This document shows positions 34,534 through 43,822 of a stretch of 64,000 nucleotides of DNA, piece after piece. Both the position numbers and the translations under genes were made by a program. Below the pieces are notes generated by a model. It ran no database searches. It was not told the DNA's origin and was given only the letters and a program-made list of their open reading frames with translations. How positions within the stretch are numbered: position 1 is the stretch's first letter; every line of letters starts with the position of its first letter. Location of the stretch: the NCBI GenBank assembly GCA_022448725.1, contig JAKUTR010000011.1, positions 1 through 64,000 on the forward strand. The letters run 5' to 3'. The DNA comes from SAR202 cluster bacterium (GTDB lineage Bacteria; Chloroflexota; Dehalococcoidia; Lucifugimonadales; VXLM01).

Positions 34534-35451
34534 ATGAGGCTCGTTCTATTCAATGATTTCACCCCGGGGGTTCTACGCGGAGACAATGTTGTCGACATCT
34601 CACAGGTAATCTCGGACATACCTCACATTGACGCACAGACATGGATGCGCGGCCTCATCGATCGGTTCGATGACTACCGCCCAAGTCTCGAAGGCGCTGC
34701 TTCCAACAATGAAGGGGTTGCACTCTCGTCGGTTCGCCTCCGCTCTCCCTTACCCGAGCCTACTAGGATCGCCTGCATGGCCGGTAACTACCTCGAAGGC
34801 GGCACACTTAAATATCCAACAGACCGTGAAGCCTTCCTAAAATCGCCAAGCTCGGTGATCGGCGATGGCGATACGGTCACGCTGCCAGATGCTCCAGTCC
34901 CTCACTTTCATCACGAGGCAGAACTTGGCCTGGTGATTGGCAAGACTTCCACTGACGTTCCTGCCGAAAAAGGCCGAGACAGTATCTTTGGTTATCTTAA
35001 CTTCATGGACGTCTCCGCAAGGGGTGTCAATCCTAACGGAGGAAGCAGCTTTTTCTGGGGCAAGTCGTGGGACACATTCTGCCCACTGGGCCCCGTAATT
35101 GTTACCGCCGACGAAGTCCCCGACCCGCAGAACCTAGCCATAAAGTTATGGGTGAACGGGGAGATTCGCCAAGACCACAACACTAGTGACATGGGGCGGC
35201 CAGTTGAGGAGGTTGTTGAATTCGTTACGTGGATAACAACGATGAAGGCCGGTGACGTGATCGCCACTGGTACTAACCACGTTCAGCTAGGCCCTATCCA
35301 GCATGGCGACGTTATAACCGAAGAGATTGGCGATTTTGGAAAAATAACAGTTAACGTGACGGACCCTTGGAAGCGCTCCTGGCCTCGCAAGATGCTGTCC
35401 CAAATGTCTGCTTTCGAGTCAACTATTCGTTCAAAGAGTCAGCCGGCCTAA
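34534..35451 (+). CDS. Fumarylacetoacetate-hydrolase-family protein
   Basis: A 305-residue FAH-fold enzyme. It contains the metal-binding HHEAELGLVIGK (near 128) and the second pair of acids in GYLNFMDVSARG (near 160), as well as the C-terminal GDVIATGTNHV pattern. FAH-fold enzymes hydrolyse or dehydrate beta-diketo or 2-keto acids, such as 2-keto-3-deoxysugar acids, in a magnesium-dependent way. ATG 34534 follows AAGAGGAG; the longer frame to 34453 lacks a ribosome site. A distinct, AraD1-like FAH protein is at 62527-63432. Confidence 0.88.
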   Translation: MRLVLFNDFTPGVLRGDNVVDISQVISDIPHIDAQTWMRGLIDRFDDYRPSLEGAASNNEGVALSSVRLRSPLPEPTRIACMAGNYLEGGTLKYPTDREAFLKSPSSVIGDGDTVTLPDAPVPHFHHEAELGLVIGKTSTDVPAEKGRDSIFGYLNFMDVSARGVNPNGGSSFFWGKSWDTFCPLGPVIVTADEVPDPQNLAIKLWVNGEIRQDHNTSDMGRPVEEVVEFVTWITTMKAGDVIATGTNHVQLGPIQHGDVITEEIGDFGKITVNVTDPWKRSWPRKMLSQMSAFESTIRSKSQPA

Positions 35452-35508
35452 CTTGCAAAACCTGGGTGGCAGCAATCGCTGCTCGCCCTTAATGGTTCTA
35501 ACATTATT

Positions 35509-36330
35509 TTGGCTAAAAAGGTGTTGATCTTCGGAATCGACGGCTGTCGGCCTGACGCCCTTCAGGCCGCTGATACGCCTGCGCTTGACAGCCTTGCGGC
35601 CAGCGGCGCGTACAGCTTTACGGCCCAAACCTGTCGTGAAACGAAAAGTGGGCCTTCTTGGGCAAGCGTACTCACTGGTGTCTGGCCAGATAAGCACGGT
35701 GTAACCAACAACTCCCTGGAGGGAGAGCACTTCAACGAGTTTCCCCACTTCTTCTCACGGCTCAAGTCTGTGTCGCCTGGGGCGTTCACTGCATCCTTTG
35801 TGCACTGGGCAACAATCCACGACAAAATGGTCCGGTCCGCAGACATTTCAAATAAGTACCCATCTGATGTAGAGGTCGCTGCAGAATCCGTCTTTCTTCT
35901 GCAATCTGCCTGCCCCGACGTCATTTTCCTTCACTTCGACGAGGTCGATAAGGCTGGCCATCGAAATGGCTATGGGCCGACGATCATTCCTTATCTCACC
36001 GCCATAAGTGTCGTCGACACACTAATTTCTCGTGTCCTTCGTGCCGTCCAGTCCCGGCCAACATATGACAAAGAGGATTGGCTGTTCATTGCAACTACTG
36101 ATCACGGAGGGTCCTCGCACTTCGAGCCCGGATCCCAGAAGGCACGGCATGGCGACAACATCCCCGAACACCGGACGGTTTTCTTAATTTTAAGCGGCGG
36201 CCGTGTTCTGCCCGGCGAGATATCCCCTGCCCCCACTAGCATCGACCTCCCCCCAACGGGCTTGTCCCATCTCGGTATTGGTGTCAGCGGCGACTGGGGC
36301 TGGGAGGGACATGCCGTAGGCTTAACTTAA
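35509..36330 (+). CDS. Alkaline phosphatase superfamily phosphodiesterase/phosphatase
   Basis: A 273-residue protein of the alkaline phosphatase/nucleotide pyrophosphatase superfamily. The N-terminal metal Asp lies in FGIDGCRPD (near residue 10), SGPSWASVLTG is the nucleophile block (Ser or Thr), a second metal site is HFDEVDKAGH (near 144), and TDHGGSSH supplies the third. It likely hydrolyses phosphomonoesters, phosphonates or pyrophosphates. The start is TTG 35509, chosen because the metal Asp must be retained and GTG 35521 would trim the first strand; no ribosome site is clear. It may be co-transcribed with the FAH gene. Confidence 0.8.
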   Translation: MAKKVLIFGIDGCRPDALQAADTPALDSLAASGAYSFTAQTCRETKSGPSWASVLTGVWPDKHGVTNNSLEGEHFNEFPHFFSRLKSVSPGAFTASFVHWATIHDKMVRSADISNKYPSDVEVAAESVFLLQSACPDVIFLHFDEVDKAGHRNGYGPTIIPYLTAISVVDTLISRVLRAVQSRPTYDKEDWLFIATTDHGGSSHFEPGSQKARHGDNIPEHRTVFLILSGGRVLPGEISPAPTSIDLPPTGLSHLGIGVSGDWGWEGHAVGLT

Positions 36331-36470
36331 CCTTCCTGCCACAGGGAGCTTTTCCGGCGGCGCGGGCCTTACTGTTTGCGTATGTGTGCGGGGAGGGGGC
36401 CTCGGGCCTGGGATTTGCTCCCTCTAAAATTCCTTTGCCCAAATATCTTTTGCTCCGGAAAAGATGTCGG

Positions 36471-37880
36471 TTAATGGAATATAACCATCTTAAGTTCGGT
36501 CATCTCCTCAACGGCATACTTGGGACCTTCCTTGCCCATCCCACTATCCTTGAGGCCTCCGTATGGCATCAAGTCCGCTCTCCACTGTGGTCCGCTATTT
36601 ATCATTATGTTTCCGGATTCAACATACTTGGCGAACTTCATCGCGTTGTCAACATCTTGGGTAAAGATGGAGGCACTTAGGCCATAGATGCTGTCGTTCG
36701 CTGCCTCGATGGCGTCTTCAATGTCGTCAAAGGAAGAAACTGCAACAGCTGGCCCAAAGATTTCGTCTCGGGATATCCTCATGTCGGGCGTTACATCTGC
36801 AACAACGGTTGGCTCATGAAGGGCCCCTTCGTACTCTCCCCCGGTGGTTGCCCTCGCACCTGAGCCCACAGCTTCTTTGATCCAGTCATTTACACGTACT
36901 GCGTCTTCTGCTCGCACCATCGGGCCCATCTTGACCGACGAGTCCAATTGATTGCCTGTCGTGAGCCCCTTAACGGTCTCGGTTAAAGCGTCCACAAAGT
37001 CTCCGTATATATCCTTACTTGCCATGACTCGCTGGGCAGATATGCAAACTTGGCCAGCATTTGAAAAACCGCTGCTCACTGTGCCAGCAATGACTTTATC
37101 CATGTTCGCATCGGGCATAACAATCAAGGGCGCGTTTGAGCCAAGCTCCATCGTCACCTTCTTCAGCCCCGCTGTCTTACAGATTCTCTCTCCCACATCG
37201 CGGCTTCCTGTGAAGGTGACTTTTCGCACACGAGGATCCGCCACGAGGGGGTCTCCAAGCCTGCTCCCTGATCCCGTGATGCATTGCACTGCCTCTGGTG
37301 GGGCGCCGGCCTCTATGAGTACTTCCGTCAGCTTAAGCGCCGATAGCGGAGTATCAGTTGCGGGCTTGATGATAACGGCGTTTCCTGCTGCTAAAGCTGG
37401 GCCCACTTTATGTGCTACAAGGTTTAGTGGGAAATTGAACGGTGCAATCGCGGCAACTACGCCCACGGGCACTCTCATCGTAAAGCCGTATTGCCCCGCC
37501 CAGTTTGACGCCCCATCAAGGGGCACAGTCTCGCCATACAGCCGTTTGGCTTCCTCGCCGGACAGTTCTATTGTCTGTATCGCCCGGTCCGCCTCTGCGA
37601 GCCCTTCTGAGAGGATTTTCCCTTCCTCGGTTGAGACCGTCGTTCCTAAGTCTTGAATACGAGACCTCATTATATCCGCCGCTTTTCTCAAAATCTCAAA
37701 CCGCTGGTAGCCACTGAGTTGTTTCATCGCTTCAGCTCCTCGTACTGCTGTTGCGAGGGCTGTTTCTAGATCATTCAGGCTAGCGCTAGGAACCGTATCG
37801 ATCACCGAACCGTCATAAGGGTTTAGAACGCTTACCTTCTCGTCTCTATCGACCCATTCTCCTCCGATATACATCTTCAT
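36471..37880 (-). CDS. NAD(P)-dependent aldehyde dehydrogenase
   Basis: A 469-residue aldehyde dehydrogenase. The coenzyme-binding FTGSRDVGERI, the base in MELGSNAPL (usual ELGGN, here Ser for Gly), the catalytic Cys in GQVCISAQRV (near 273) and the C-terminal EIFGPAVAV are present. The closest style is lactaldehyde, succinate- or ketoglutarate-semialdehyde dehydrogenase. ATG 37880 is preceded by AGAAGGAGATG. The gene lies downstream of the pilus operon by about 180 bp, with no clear gene between. Confidence 0.88.
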   Translation of the reverse strand: MKMYIGGEWVDRDEKVSVLNPYDGSVIDTVPSASLNDLETALATAVRGAEAMKQLSGYQRFEILRKAADIMRSRIQDLGTTVSTEEGKILSEGLAEADRAIQTIELSGEEAKRLYGETVPLDGASNWAGQYGFTMRVPVGVVAAIAPFNFPLNLVAHKVGPALAAGNAVIIKPATDTPLSALKLTEVLIEAGAPPEAVQCITGSGSRLGDPLVADPRVRKVTFTGSRDVGERICKTAGLKKVTMELGSNAPLIVMPDANMDKVIAGTVSSGFSNAGQVCISAQRVMASKDIYGDFVDALTETVKGLTTGNQLDSSVKMGPMVRAEDAVRVNDWIKEAVGSGARATTGGEYEGALHEPTVVADVTPDMRISRDEIFGPAVAVSSFDDIEDAIEAANDSIYGLSASIFTQDVDNAMKFAKYVESGNIMINSGPQWRADLMPYGGLKDSGMGKEGPKYAVEEMTELKMVIFH

Positions 37881-38060
37881 AAGGTCATCTCCTTCTGGGT
37901 AGTCAACTGGCACTGCACCGCTTTTGCCAAGGGGCGTGTGCGTAGCTCTGTTCCGGCTACATACTAGCAGTAGCGCCCCTCCATCTCTAGTGTCTTCTTA
38001 ACCAATGCGCGGGGCCCGGCCCTTGATTCGCCCTATGGTAGCTATCAGCGTAGCTTCGTT

Positions 38061-38876
38061 TTAAAAACCTGTCAGGCCGGAAACCAAGGTTGTGGAGGAA
38101 GCAAGAACGTCTAAGTCGGTAAGAAGGCTTACGATCCCTCCCAGCGCAAGAAATGGACCGTAGGGAATCGCGTCTTTCCGCCCTCGCCTCCCGGAAAGAA
38201 GCAGCACTGAGGCAACAATGCCGCCCGCAAAAATGGCGCAAAAAAGTGCCGTCAGTGCATCTGACAATCCCAGCATAAGTCCAAGCAGCAGCGCCATTTT
38301 CTCATCGCCGCCGCCTATCCCCCGTGGAAAGCTGAGCCTTATCAAAAAGAAGAACAAGAACGCCAAGGCCGCCGCTAAAAGTGAATTGGAAAGAGACGCG
38401 AAAAAGGTGTTCTCTCCCAAGAACGTTCTTTCGCTTCCTATCACCGTCCAGAACGGCGCCATTAGTAGAAATACTCCTGTTCCCACCAGGATTGCCCGGT
38501 TCAAAATAAGCCTGTTCTCAAGATCGATAATGGCGAACACTAATAGTATTGTTATGCTGACGGTCAATGCCAAGAATACTGAAATTTCCGGCCCTATATG
38601 GTGAGCATAGGCCACCAGCAGCCCAGTCAGTATCTCAATCACGATTATCCGGGTCGGAATCTTGGCTCCACAGCCCCCACACCTGCCCCGGAGATAGAGA
38701 TAGCTGATAACTGGAAGTAGGTGTCGTCTGGGTATATCCCTGTTACACGAGAGGCAGTAGGACCTTGGGTAAATTAGTGACTGCCTTCTCGGCAAGCGGT
38801 CCGCCGCTGTGTTCACAAAGCTACCTATGGACACACCAACCAAGAAAACGAGCAGGCTGATGGCTGCCTCGAGCAC
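38061..38876 (-). CDS. pilD: Type IV prepilin peptidase / leader peptidase
   Basis: A 271-residue polytopic membrane aspartyl protease. The N-terminal cytoplasmic domain has the CLSCNRDI...CGGCGAKI zinc-type cysteine pairs; the catalytic aspartates sit in FAIIDLENR and in GGGDEKMALL (the GxGD motif). It cleaves the class III signal of prepilins and N-methylates them. I start at GTG 38876, which overlaps the preceding gene's stop (TAGTG) and has GAGGGAGG upstream. It ends the operon pilB-pilC-pilN-pilO-pilD; no prepilin is encoded in the window. Confidence 0.9.
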   Translation of the reverse strand: MLEAAISLLVFLVGVSIGSFVNTAADRLPRRQSLIYPRSYCLSCNRDIPRRHLLPVISYLYLRGRCGGCGAKIPTRIIVIEILTGLLVAYAHHIGPEISVFLALTVSITILLVFAIIDLENRLILNRAILVGTGVFLLMAPFWTVIGSERTFLGENTFFASLSNSLLAAALAFLFFFLIRLSFPRGIGGGDEKMALLLGLMLGLSDALTALFCAIFAGGIVASVLLLSGRRGRKDAIPYGPFLALGGIVSLLTDLDVLASSTTLVSGLTGF

Positions 38877-39469
38877 TAGCCTCCCTCGTCGCCGTAAGGC
38901 ACCAGAAGGGCCACGTTCATGCTCCACACGCTTGTGTCGTCAGAATCGCGGTTTAGGTTAAGAGACTCAATCCTTGCTGTTGGGGTGTCGTTAACCGTGC
39001 CAAGGAGACCAATTAGGGCTACCGGTTGGCCTTTGGCCCTAAACCTGTATTCTATTGAGGGAAACTCAATCCCCTGAACCATGCGGGGCCCTTTAGTTGT
39101 CTCAAAATCATCCAACTCAAGTGCGTTCGCCCCTGCGAATTCTGCAATTTTTGTAGCAAGCCCCTCAGCCTCGGTGACAGAAGTAAGCCGACTTACAGAA
39201 GCCGCGGCTTGGTATTCGCGCGCCTCTTTTTTGCGCAATTCCAGCTCTTTAAGCCAACTTTGCACATCCTGAGCTCTTAATAGTGTCTCTTCTTGTTGTT
39301 TTCTGAGCCCCATAACGTCGTTCGCGTAGTTCTGTCTCTCTTTTTCAAATTCACTTTTTGTTTCCGTGATCTGCATATACATGTATGTAACAACGGCAAA
39401 CCCCAGCAAAACTAGGACTAGTAATGCTGTCTCGAAATTGACGCGTTGTCGTAATTGGCGAAGCATCAT
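38876..39469 (-). CDS. pilO: PilO-like type IV pilus assembly protein
   Basis: A 197-residue inner-membrane protein: a short N-terminal cytoplasmic stretch, one transmembrane helix (about 15-32), a long coiled-coil with Lys/Glu heptads (35-85), and a ferredoxin-like domain. This is the PilO/GspM layout. It pairs with PilN in the inner-membrane alignment platform. The start ATG 39469 overlaps the PilN stop by four bases. Sequence identity to characterised PilO is probably low; assignment leans on layout and gene order. Confidence 0.78.
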   Translation of the reverse strand: MMLRQLRQRVNFETALLVLVLLGFAVVTYMYMQITETKSEFEKERQNYANDVMGLRKQQEETLLRAQDVQSWLKELELRKKEAREYQAAASVSRLTSVTEAEGLATKIAEFAGANALELDDFETTKGPRMVQGIEFPSIEYRFRAKGQPVALIGLLGTVNDTPTARIESLNLNRDSDDTSVWSMNVALLVPYGDEGG

Positions 39470-40083
39470 TTCAACTCTATGATGGCGTTAACCTGAAGTA
39501 CGCCTCTGTAGTCTTCGGAACTCATGTCCCCAAGTTCAAAAATGTGGCTTACTCCTTCCATGTACTTTCTAAACCCCATAATCCCGTTTGGGCCATCAGC
39601 CGTGGCGCTGACAACGACTGTGCCGCTTGGCTGAGTTATAACTTTGTCGAATTGAAAGCTAGGGCTATCTGCCATCATTAGGGCCTGAACCATTGCTGCC
39701 CAGTCAGGGCGGGGCGCTACAAGTCGCATGTAGGCATCCTGAACCCTTTGGTTTTCTTCATCTATGCTGGCTATCTTGGTCTTCACATCTTCTGCATTCG
39801 CGGCCTCAGCTGCCGTCGCCTCTATTTCAAACTTTTTTTTCTGCTGCACGCGGTCTATGTGATTTGATAATTGTTGTGCTTCATAACGGTTTTGCTGGAG
39901 ATCACTGTTAATTATTTGTAGCGCTAGGATCTCAATAACTATCACAAGGGCCAAAAACAGGGACAATGCAGATGGTCTATATCTCCGTCGCTCAGAAATC
40001 AAGTTGATGCGCGGGACTCTCTGACACCTTGTCCGGCTTGGGGCCTCACGTTCTGGCTTGGTGTTCCTTGGGCGCGACTTCAT
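39466..40083 (-). CDS. pilN: PilN-like type IV pilus assembly protein
   Basis: A 205-residue bitopic protein. The cytoplasmic N-terminus has the PilN hallmark INLI (RINLISERR at ~24-32), which docks in PilM; a single helix follows (about 40-58), then a coiled-coil and an alpha/beta domain. No pilM gene is found in the window, so its partner may be elsewhere or the motif may dock differently. It overlaps pilC by four bases and pilO by four. Confidence 0.82.
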   Translation of the reverse strand: MKSRPRNTKPEREAPSRTRCQRVPRINLISERRRYRPSALSLFLALVIVIEILALQIINSDLQQNRYEAQQLSNHIDRVQQKKKFEIEATAAEAANAEDVKTKIASIDEENQRVQDAYMRLVAPRPDWAAMVQALMMADSPSFQFDKVITQPSGTVVVSATADGPNGIMGFRKYMEGVSHIFELGDMSSEDYRGVLQVNAIIELK

Positions 40084-41300
40084 CCTCCGACAGCCCCCAG
40101 TGTTGAGTAAATGCCGGATACGACCGCCGCGGCGACAAAGCCAACAATCGCTGCAACAATAATGATAACTAGTGGTTGGATTAGGTCCGCTATTCCGGTC
40201 GCTGCGTTATTAGCAACATCCTCATAATACTCAGCGAGGCCTGACATGGTTTCTTCTAACCCTCCCTGCATCTCACCTGTCACAACTGCCTGCGAGATCA
40301 GCGGAGGCAGTCCAGATCGCTCGGTAAAGGCTAGCCCAAGACGGGTTCCGGCGGTTACACGGTCTAAGACAACGGAAATCTGGCCCCGAAAGACGGCATT
40401 AGGCAGACTATCTTGTGCTAACCGGAGGGCTTCCACCGGGGAAACTCCCGCCCGTAGAAGTGTAGCTATTGTCGAAGTGAGAATGAACATGTTGTTCGCA
40501 AGAACGATTCTTCCGACTACGGGTACACGGAGTAGGGCCTTGTCTCGTAAGACGCTCGCTGGTCGAGAGCGAAAACTGGCCGCTATAATCAGCACGGTTG
40601 CTAGCACAGCGAACACCACTGTAATCCAGTGTACCCGGAGGGCATCAGATACACTTACAAGTATGCGCGTGGTCATGGGCATTTCGCCCCCGACACTCCG
40701 GAGCATATCGGTCAGGGTCGGCAGACTATATCCAACGAGTATAACTGCAGCTGCAGTTGCCACGGACAGTGTTATCGCCGGATAAACCATCGATCTTTTC
40801 ACTTTGTCACTAATAACTTTTCTCCGCTGTAGGACCTCTGCCAATTGCCTTAACATCGAGGGGATATCACCTGACGCCTCTCCTATACGGATGGCGCTCA
40901 CGTAGAAATCCGGAAAGGTGCGACCCCGCGCACGGAGGGCATCAGATAGCCGCGTTCCCCCTTCTATGTCCTCCACTACCTTTCCCAAAGCATATCGTAG
41001 TCCGAGGCTCGGACTCTGGTCCCTCTGGGCAACCAGGCCGCGCCTGAGGTTAATTCCCGAGGAAAGCAACGAAGCAAGCTGCCGGGTGAACTCAATTAAG
41101 TCCTGGGTCGTGGGCTTGAGGAGGCTTAGTAAAATCTCTGCTGGGCTTCGCCGCGGTCCTATCAGGCGAAGCTTGTATGGGATAAGTTTTTCTTTTTCCA
41201 AAAGGTCGTATGCCGCCTCTTCGGAGTCAGTAGATAAAACCCCCTTCACCTTCTCTCCCTCGTGTGTGTATGCTTCGTATCTGATAGCCTTGTTATTCAA
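40080..41300 (-). CDS. pilC: PilC/GspF type IV pilus inner-membrane platform protein
   Basis: A 406-residue protein with two T2SSF domains. Signature blocks are FTRQLASLLSSGINL (near 85), EASGDIPSMLRQLAEVL (near 160), and TGEMQGGLEETMSGLAEYYE near the C-terminus, with three membrane helices. It anchors the PilB ATPase and rotates with assembly. The start is TTG 41300 overlapping pilB by eight bases. Confidence 0.92.
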   Translation of the reverse strand: MNNKAIRYEAYTHEGEKVKGVLSTDSEEAAYDLLEKEKLIPYKLRLIGPRRSPAEILLSLLKPTTQDLIEFTRQLASLLSSGINLRRGLVAQRDQSPSLGLRYALGKVVEDIEGGTRLSDALRARGRTFPDFYVSAIRIGEASGDIPSMLRQLAEVLQRRKVISDKVKRSMVYPAITLSVATAAAVILVGYSLPTLTDMLRSVGGEMPMTTRILVSVSDALRVHWITVVFAVLATVLIIAASFRSRPASVLRDKALLRVPVVGRIVLANNMFILTSTIATLLRAGVSPVEALRLAQDSLPNAVFRGQISVVLDRVTAGTRLGLAFTERSGLPPLISQAVVTGEMQGGLEETMSGLAEYYEDVANNAATGIADLIQPLVIIIVAAIVGFVAAAVVSGIYSTLGAVGG

Positions 41301-43011
41301 AGAAAAACACCCTGCTGAGTACCTCGTTAACGGTCGTTATCCCCCCCTCTGCCTTTATCATGCCGACAGCGTGAAGGGAATTCATTCCTTCATTGATGGC
41401 CTGCCTTCGGATGACTTGCCCGCTCGCCCCCGATGCCACAAGCGCGCGCGTATCTTCTGTAACGGCTAATACTTCAAATACGCCTGTTCGTCCCAAGAAG
41501 CCTGTAAATCCACAGAAGTTACACCCGGTCCCGGACACAAATCCATCGACTCCTTGGCCTCCCTTTGCTTCGTAGGCTGATTTTTCAGCTGTGTCGAGGT
41601 CAGTCGCTACAACACAGTGCGGGCAAACCTTGCGGACCAGACGTTGGCCGGCCACTCCTACCACGGCGGTTGCCGCCAAGTATGGCTCTATTCCGATATC
41701 AATTAGGCGGGTGAACGCGGACGCCGCGTCGTTGCTGTGTATAGAGGCAAGTACCAGTTGGCCGGTGAGGGCCGCGTCGACGGCGGTCTTAGCTGTCTCC
41801 ACATCTCGTATTTCTCCCACGAGTATCACGTCGGGGTCAAGTCGCATTATCGCCCGGAGGCCGGCCGGGAAATCAACCCCCGCTTGTCGGTTCACCTCTA
41901 TCTGGTGCAGTGACTCTACCCTATACTCGATCGGGTCCTCGATCGTCATGATGTTCCCTCGGTCCCGCACGAGCTCGGTAACTGAGGAATATAGCGTTGT
42001 CGTCTTCCCTGATCCCGTGGGGCCGGAGACGAGCACCATTCCAAAAGGCAGGCTCAAAAGCTGGCGCCACTTACTCAGCTCGTCTCTGTCCAATCCCAGA
42101 TCTTCAAGTCGCATTATTCCATCGGATCGGTCAAGAATGCGAACAACCATCATTTCTCCCCAAGCTATCGCCACAGACGAAACACGGAAGTCAACATCCC
42201 TCTCTCCGAGTTCAAGGTTAAAACTTCCGTCCTGTGGCCTCCTCGTTTCCGCTATGTCCATGTCTGCAAGAACCTTTATCCGTGCGATCATGGACTCGTG
42301 AAGGTGGACGGGGATAGTCGCGACCTTCTGCAAAACACCGTCGAGCCTGAACATGATGTCGCAGGCTTCGGCACTCGGCACGAAATGTACGTCTGAGGAT
42401 TTTCTTTTTATCGCTTGTAGGCAAACCATCTCCACAGCCTGAACAGCCGTTAGCTGGGTCACGTCCTGTCCAAGAATACCGGCAGCTTCTATCCTGGCCA
42501 TATCGGGCACAATCTCTGGTTGAGAAAGTCCTTCCGAGGCCGGCAGGTCCGCGTAGGTACGCTCAATCAACTCGCTGAGCCCGCTCGTGAGAGCGATCGC
42601 GTACCTTGCTTGGCGGCCAGTAATGGTCGCTATTTGTGACAGAACCTGAAAGTCGTTGGGCGCCTGAGTCACGACTTTCAGGGACCCATCAGGCTCAAAT
42701 CCGACAGGCATTACCTTTTTATCACGCGCAAAGTTTTCGGGTAAGAGCATGACTGCTTCCGGGTCCACTTCCGCGGTTTTTAGATCCACCACAGGGATTT
42801 TCAACTGGAAGCTTAATAATGTGATGATCGTTTCTCGTGATACTGCTCCTTCGTCTACGAGGGCTTCTAAAATGCCTACCTCGTCTTGGAGGCTGTGCTG
42901 CTGGGCCCGCTCAAGCTGACTGGGCGTCACTACGCCGGCATCCTGAAGGATACCTGCCATCTTGTTTTCAAATTCTCTGTTTGTGTTGCCTTCCACTGTT
43001 CCGGTCGCCAA
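41293..43011 (-). CDS. pilB: PilB/GspE type IV pilus extension ATPase
   Basis: A 572-residue hexameric ATPase. The N-terminal MshEN/T2SSE_N domain spans about 1-160; Walker A GPTGSGKTTTLYS is near 330, the Asp box IMTIEDPIEYR follows, Walker B is ILVGEIRDVETA and the His box is SIHSND. The C-terminal zinc motif is CPHC...CNFCG. It powers pilus extension or secretion. The start is TTG 43011; the first ~20 residues are weakly conserved. No PilT retraction ATPase is in the window. Confidence 0.93.
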   Translation of the reverse strand: MATGTVEGNTNREFENKMAGILQDAGVVTPSQLERAQQHSLQDEVGILEALVDEGAVSRETIITLLSFQLKIPVVDLKTAEVDPEAVMLLPENFARDKKVMPVGFEPDGSLKVVTQAPNDFQVLSQIATITGRQARYAIALTSGLSELIERTYADLPASEGLSQPEIVPDMARIEAAGILGQDVTQLTAVQAVEMVCLQAIKRKSSDVHFVPSAEACDIMFRLDGVLQKVATIPVHLHESMIARIKVLADMDIAETRRPQDGSFNLELGERDVDFRVSSVAIAWGEMMVVRILDRSDGIMRLEDLGLDRDELSKWRQLLSLPFGMVLVSGPTGSGKTTTLYSSVTELVRDRGNIMTIEDPIEYRVESLHQIEVNRQAGVDFPAGLRAIMRLDPDVILVGEIRDVETAKTAVDAALTGQLVLASIHSNDAASAFTRLIDIGIEPYLAATAVVGVAGQRLVRKVCPHCVVATDLDTAEKSAYEAKGGQGVDGFVSGTGCNFCGFTGFLGRTGVFEVLAVTEDTRALVASGASGQVIRRQAINEGMNSLHAVGMIKAEGGITTVNEVLSRVFFFE

Positions 43012-43184
43012 GAATCAACTACCTGAGGCGCCTCTCTGTATAATTCCAATTTAGCACGCGCGGGCGGGTAAATTAAACGTGCCTACTGGTCGTCATCCTC
43101 GTATTTTATGCAGCCTGACGACTGCTCCAGTTCCTCTATTGAGTAGGGGTTTTTGCCGCCTGGGGCTCGATGTCTTATCTATCC

Positions 43185-43820
43185 CTATGCGAGGTGGGCC
43201 GCGTCATTGAACCTGGTTATTTGCCAGAGAGCAGTGTCCAAACAATCAGCATCGGCTTCAGGCCCTTTAAGCGGCCACCTGTTGAGATCAAGAGTGAAGT
43301 CAAAGATCGCTGTATTTCGCACCTGCACCCCCCACGTTCGCTCCGTTCCCAACACTTCAGCGATGATGCTTTGTAATATTCCGCCGTGGCTCACCGCGAG
43401 AACCGTATCTCCATTTCCGTGTTCGGTGAGTATTCTCTGCAAAACTTTCGCGCCCCGCTGGCGGCGAGCAGAAGGCTGCTCGATTCCTATCTTGGGCTCA
43501 GATGGCCTGCTCCATACCAAGCCTGGGTACCTATCCTTAGCGGTTTCTATACTCATTCTTGATAGCTTTCCCATGTCGTGCTCTATGAGATCGTTCCATG
43601 TCTCTGGTTCCTCCCGGGTAGCTATTCTTGCTGTCTGTACGCAACGAGCAAGAGGACTAGAGTACACTTGTGTGGGCATAAATTCTTCGTCGGCGAACCT
43701 TTCGTGAAGGAGTTCGGCTTGCGCTCTTCCTTCATCAGAGAGCTCGTAGTCCGCGTGGCCTTGTATTCGCCGCTCCGCGTTCGCCACGCTTTCGGCGTGC
43801 CTGACAAAAATTACCCTCAC
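43185..43820 (-). CDS. Histidine phosphatase (phosphoglycerate-mutase superfamily)
   Basis: A 211-residue protein. The catalytic RHAES motif is at residues 7-11, the second arginine in SPLARCVQTA near 57, and the second His in VSHGGIL near 150; the acid is in EHDMGKL. These form the two-His branch-1 phosphatase, which includes cofactor-dependent mutases, alpha-ribazole phosphatase and broad phosphatases. The start is GTG 43820, two bases after pyrE. The stop TAG (43187-43185) is followed by another in-frame stop two codons later and then an open stretch to 43083. Confidence 0.88.
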   Translation of the reverse strand: MRVIFVRHAESVANAERRIQGHADYELSDEGRAQAELLHERFADEEFMPTQVYSSPLARCVQTARIATREEPETWNDLIEHDMGKLSRMSIETAKDRYPGLVWSRPSEPKIGIEQPSARRQRGAKVLQRILTEHGNGDTVLAVSHGGILQSIIAEVLGTERTWGVQVRNTAIFDFTLDLNRWPLKGPEADADCLDTALWQITRFNDAAHLA

Positions 43821-43822
43821 TA

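Noticed and set aside
37881-38060. Gene or clear terminator between pilD and the aldehyde dehydrogenase
   Set aside because: Only a weak GC-rich GGGCCCGGCCC element near 38011; no open frame with a start and ribosome site.
40246-40785. Opposite-strand ORF of 179 codons in pilC
   Set aside because: It is a Ser/Thr/Arg-rich shadow of pilC with no ribosome site or domain.
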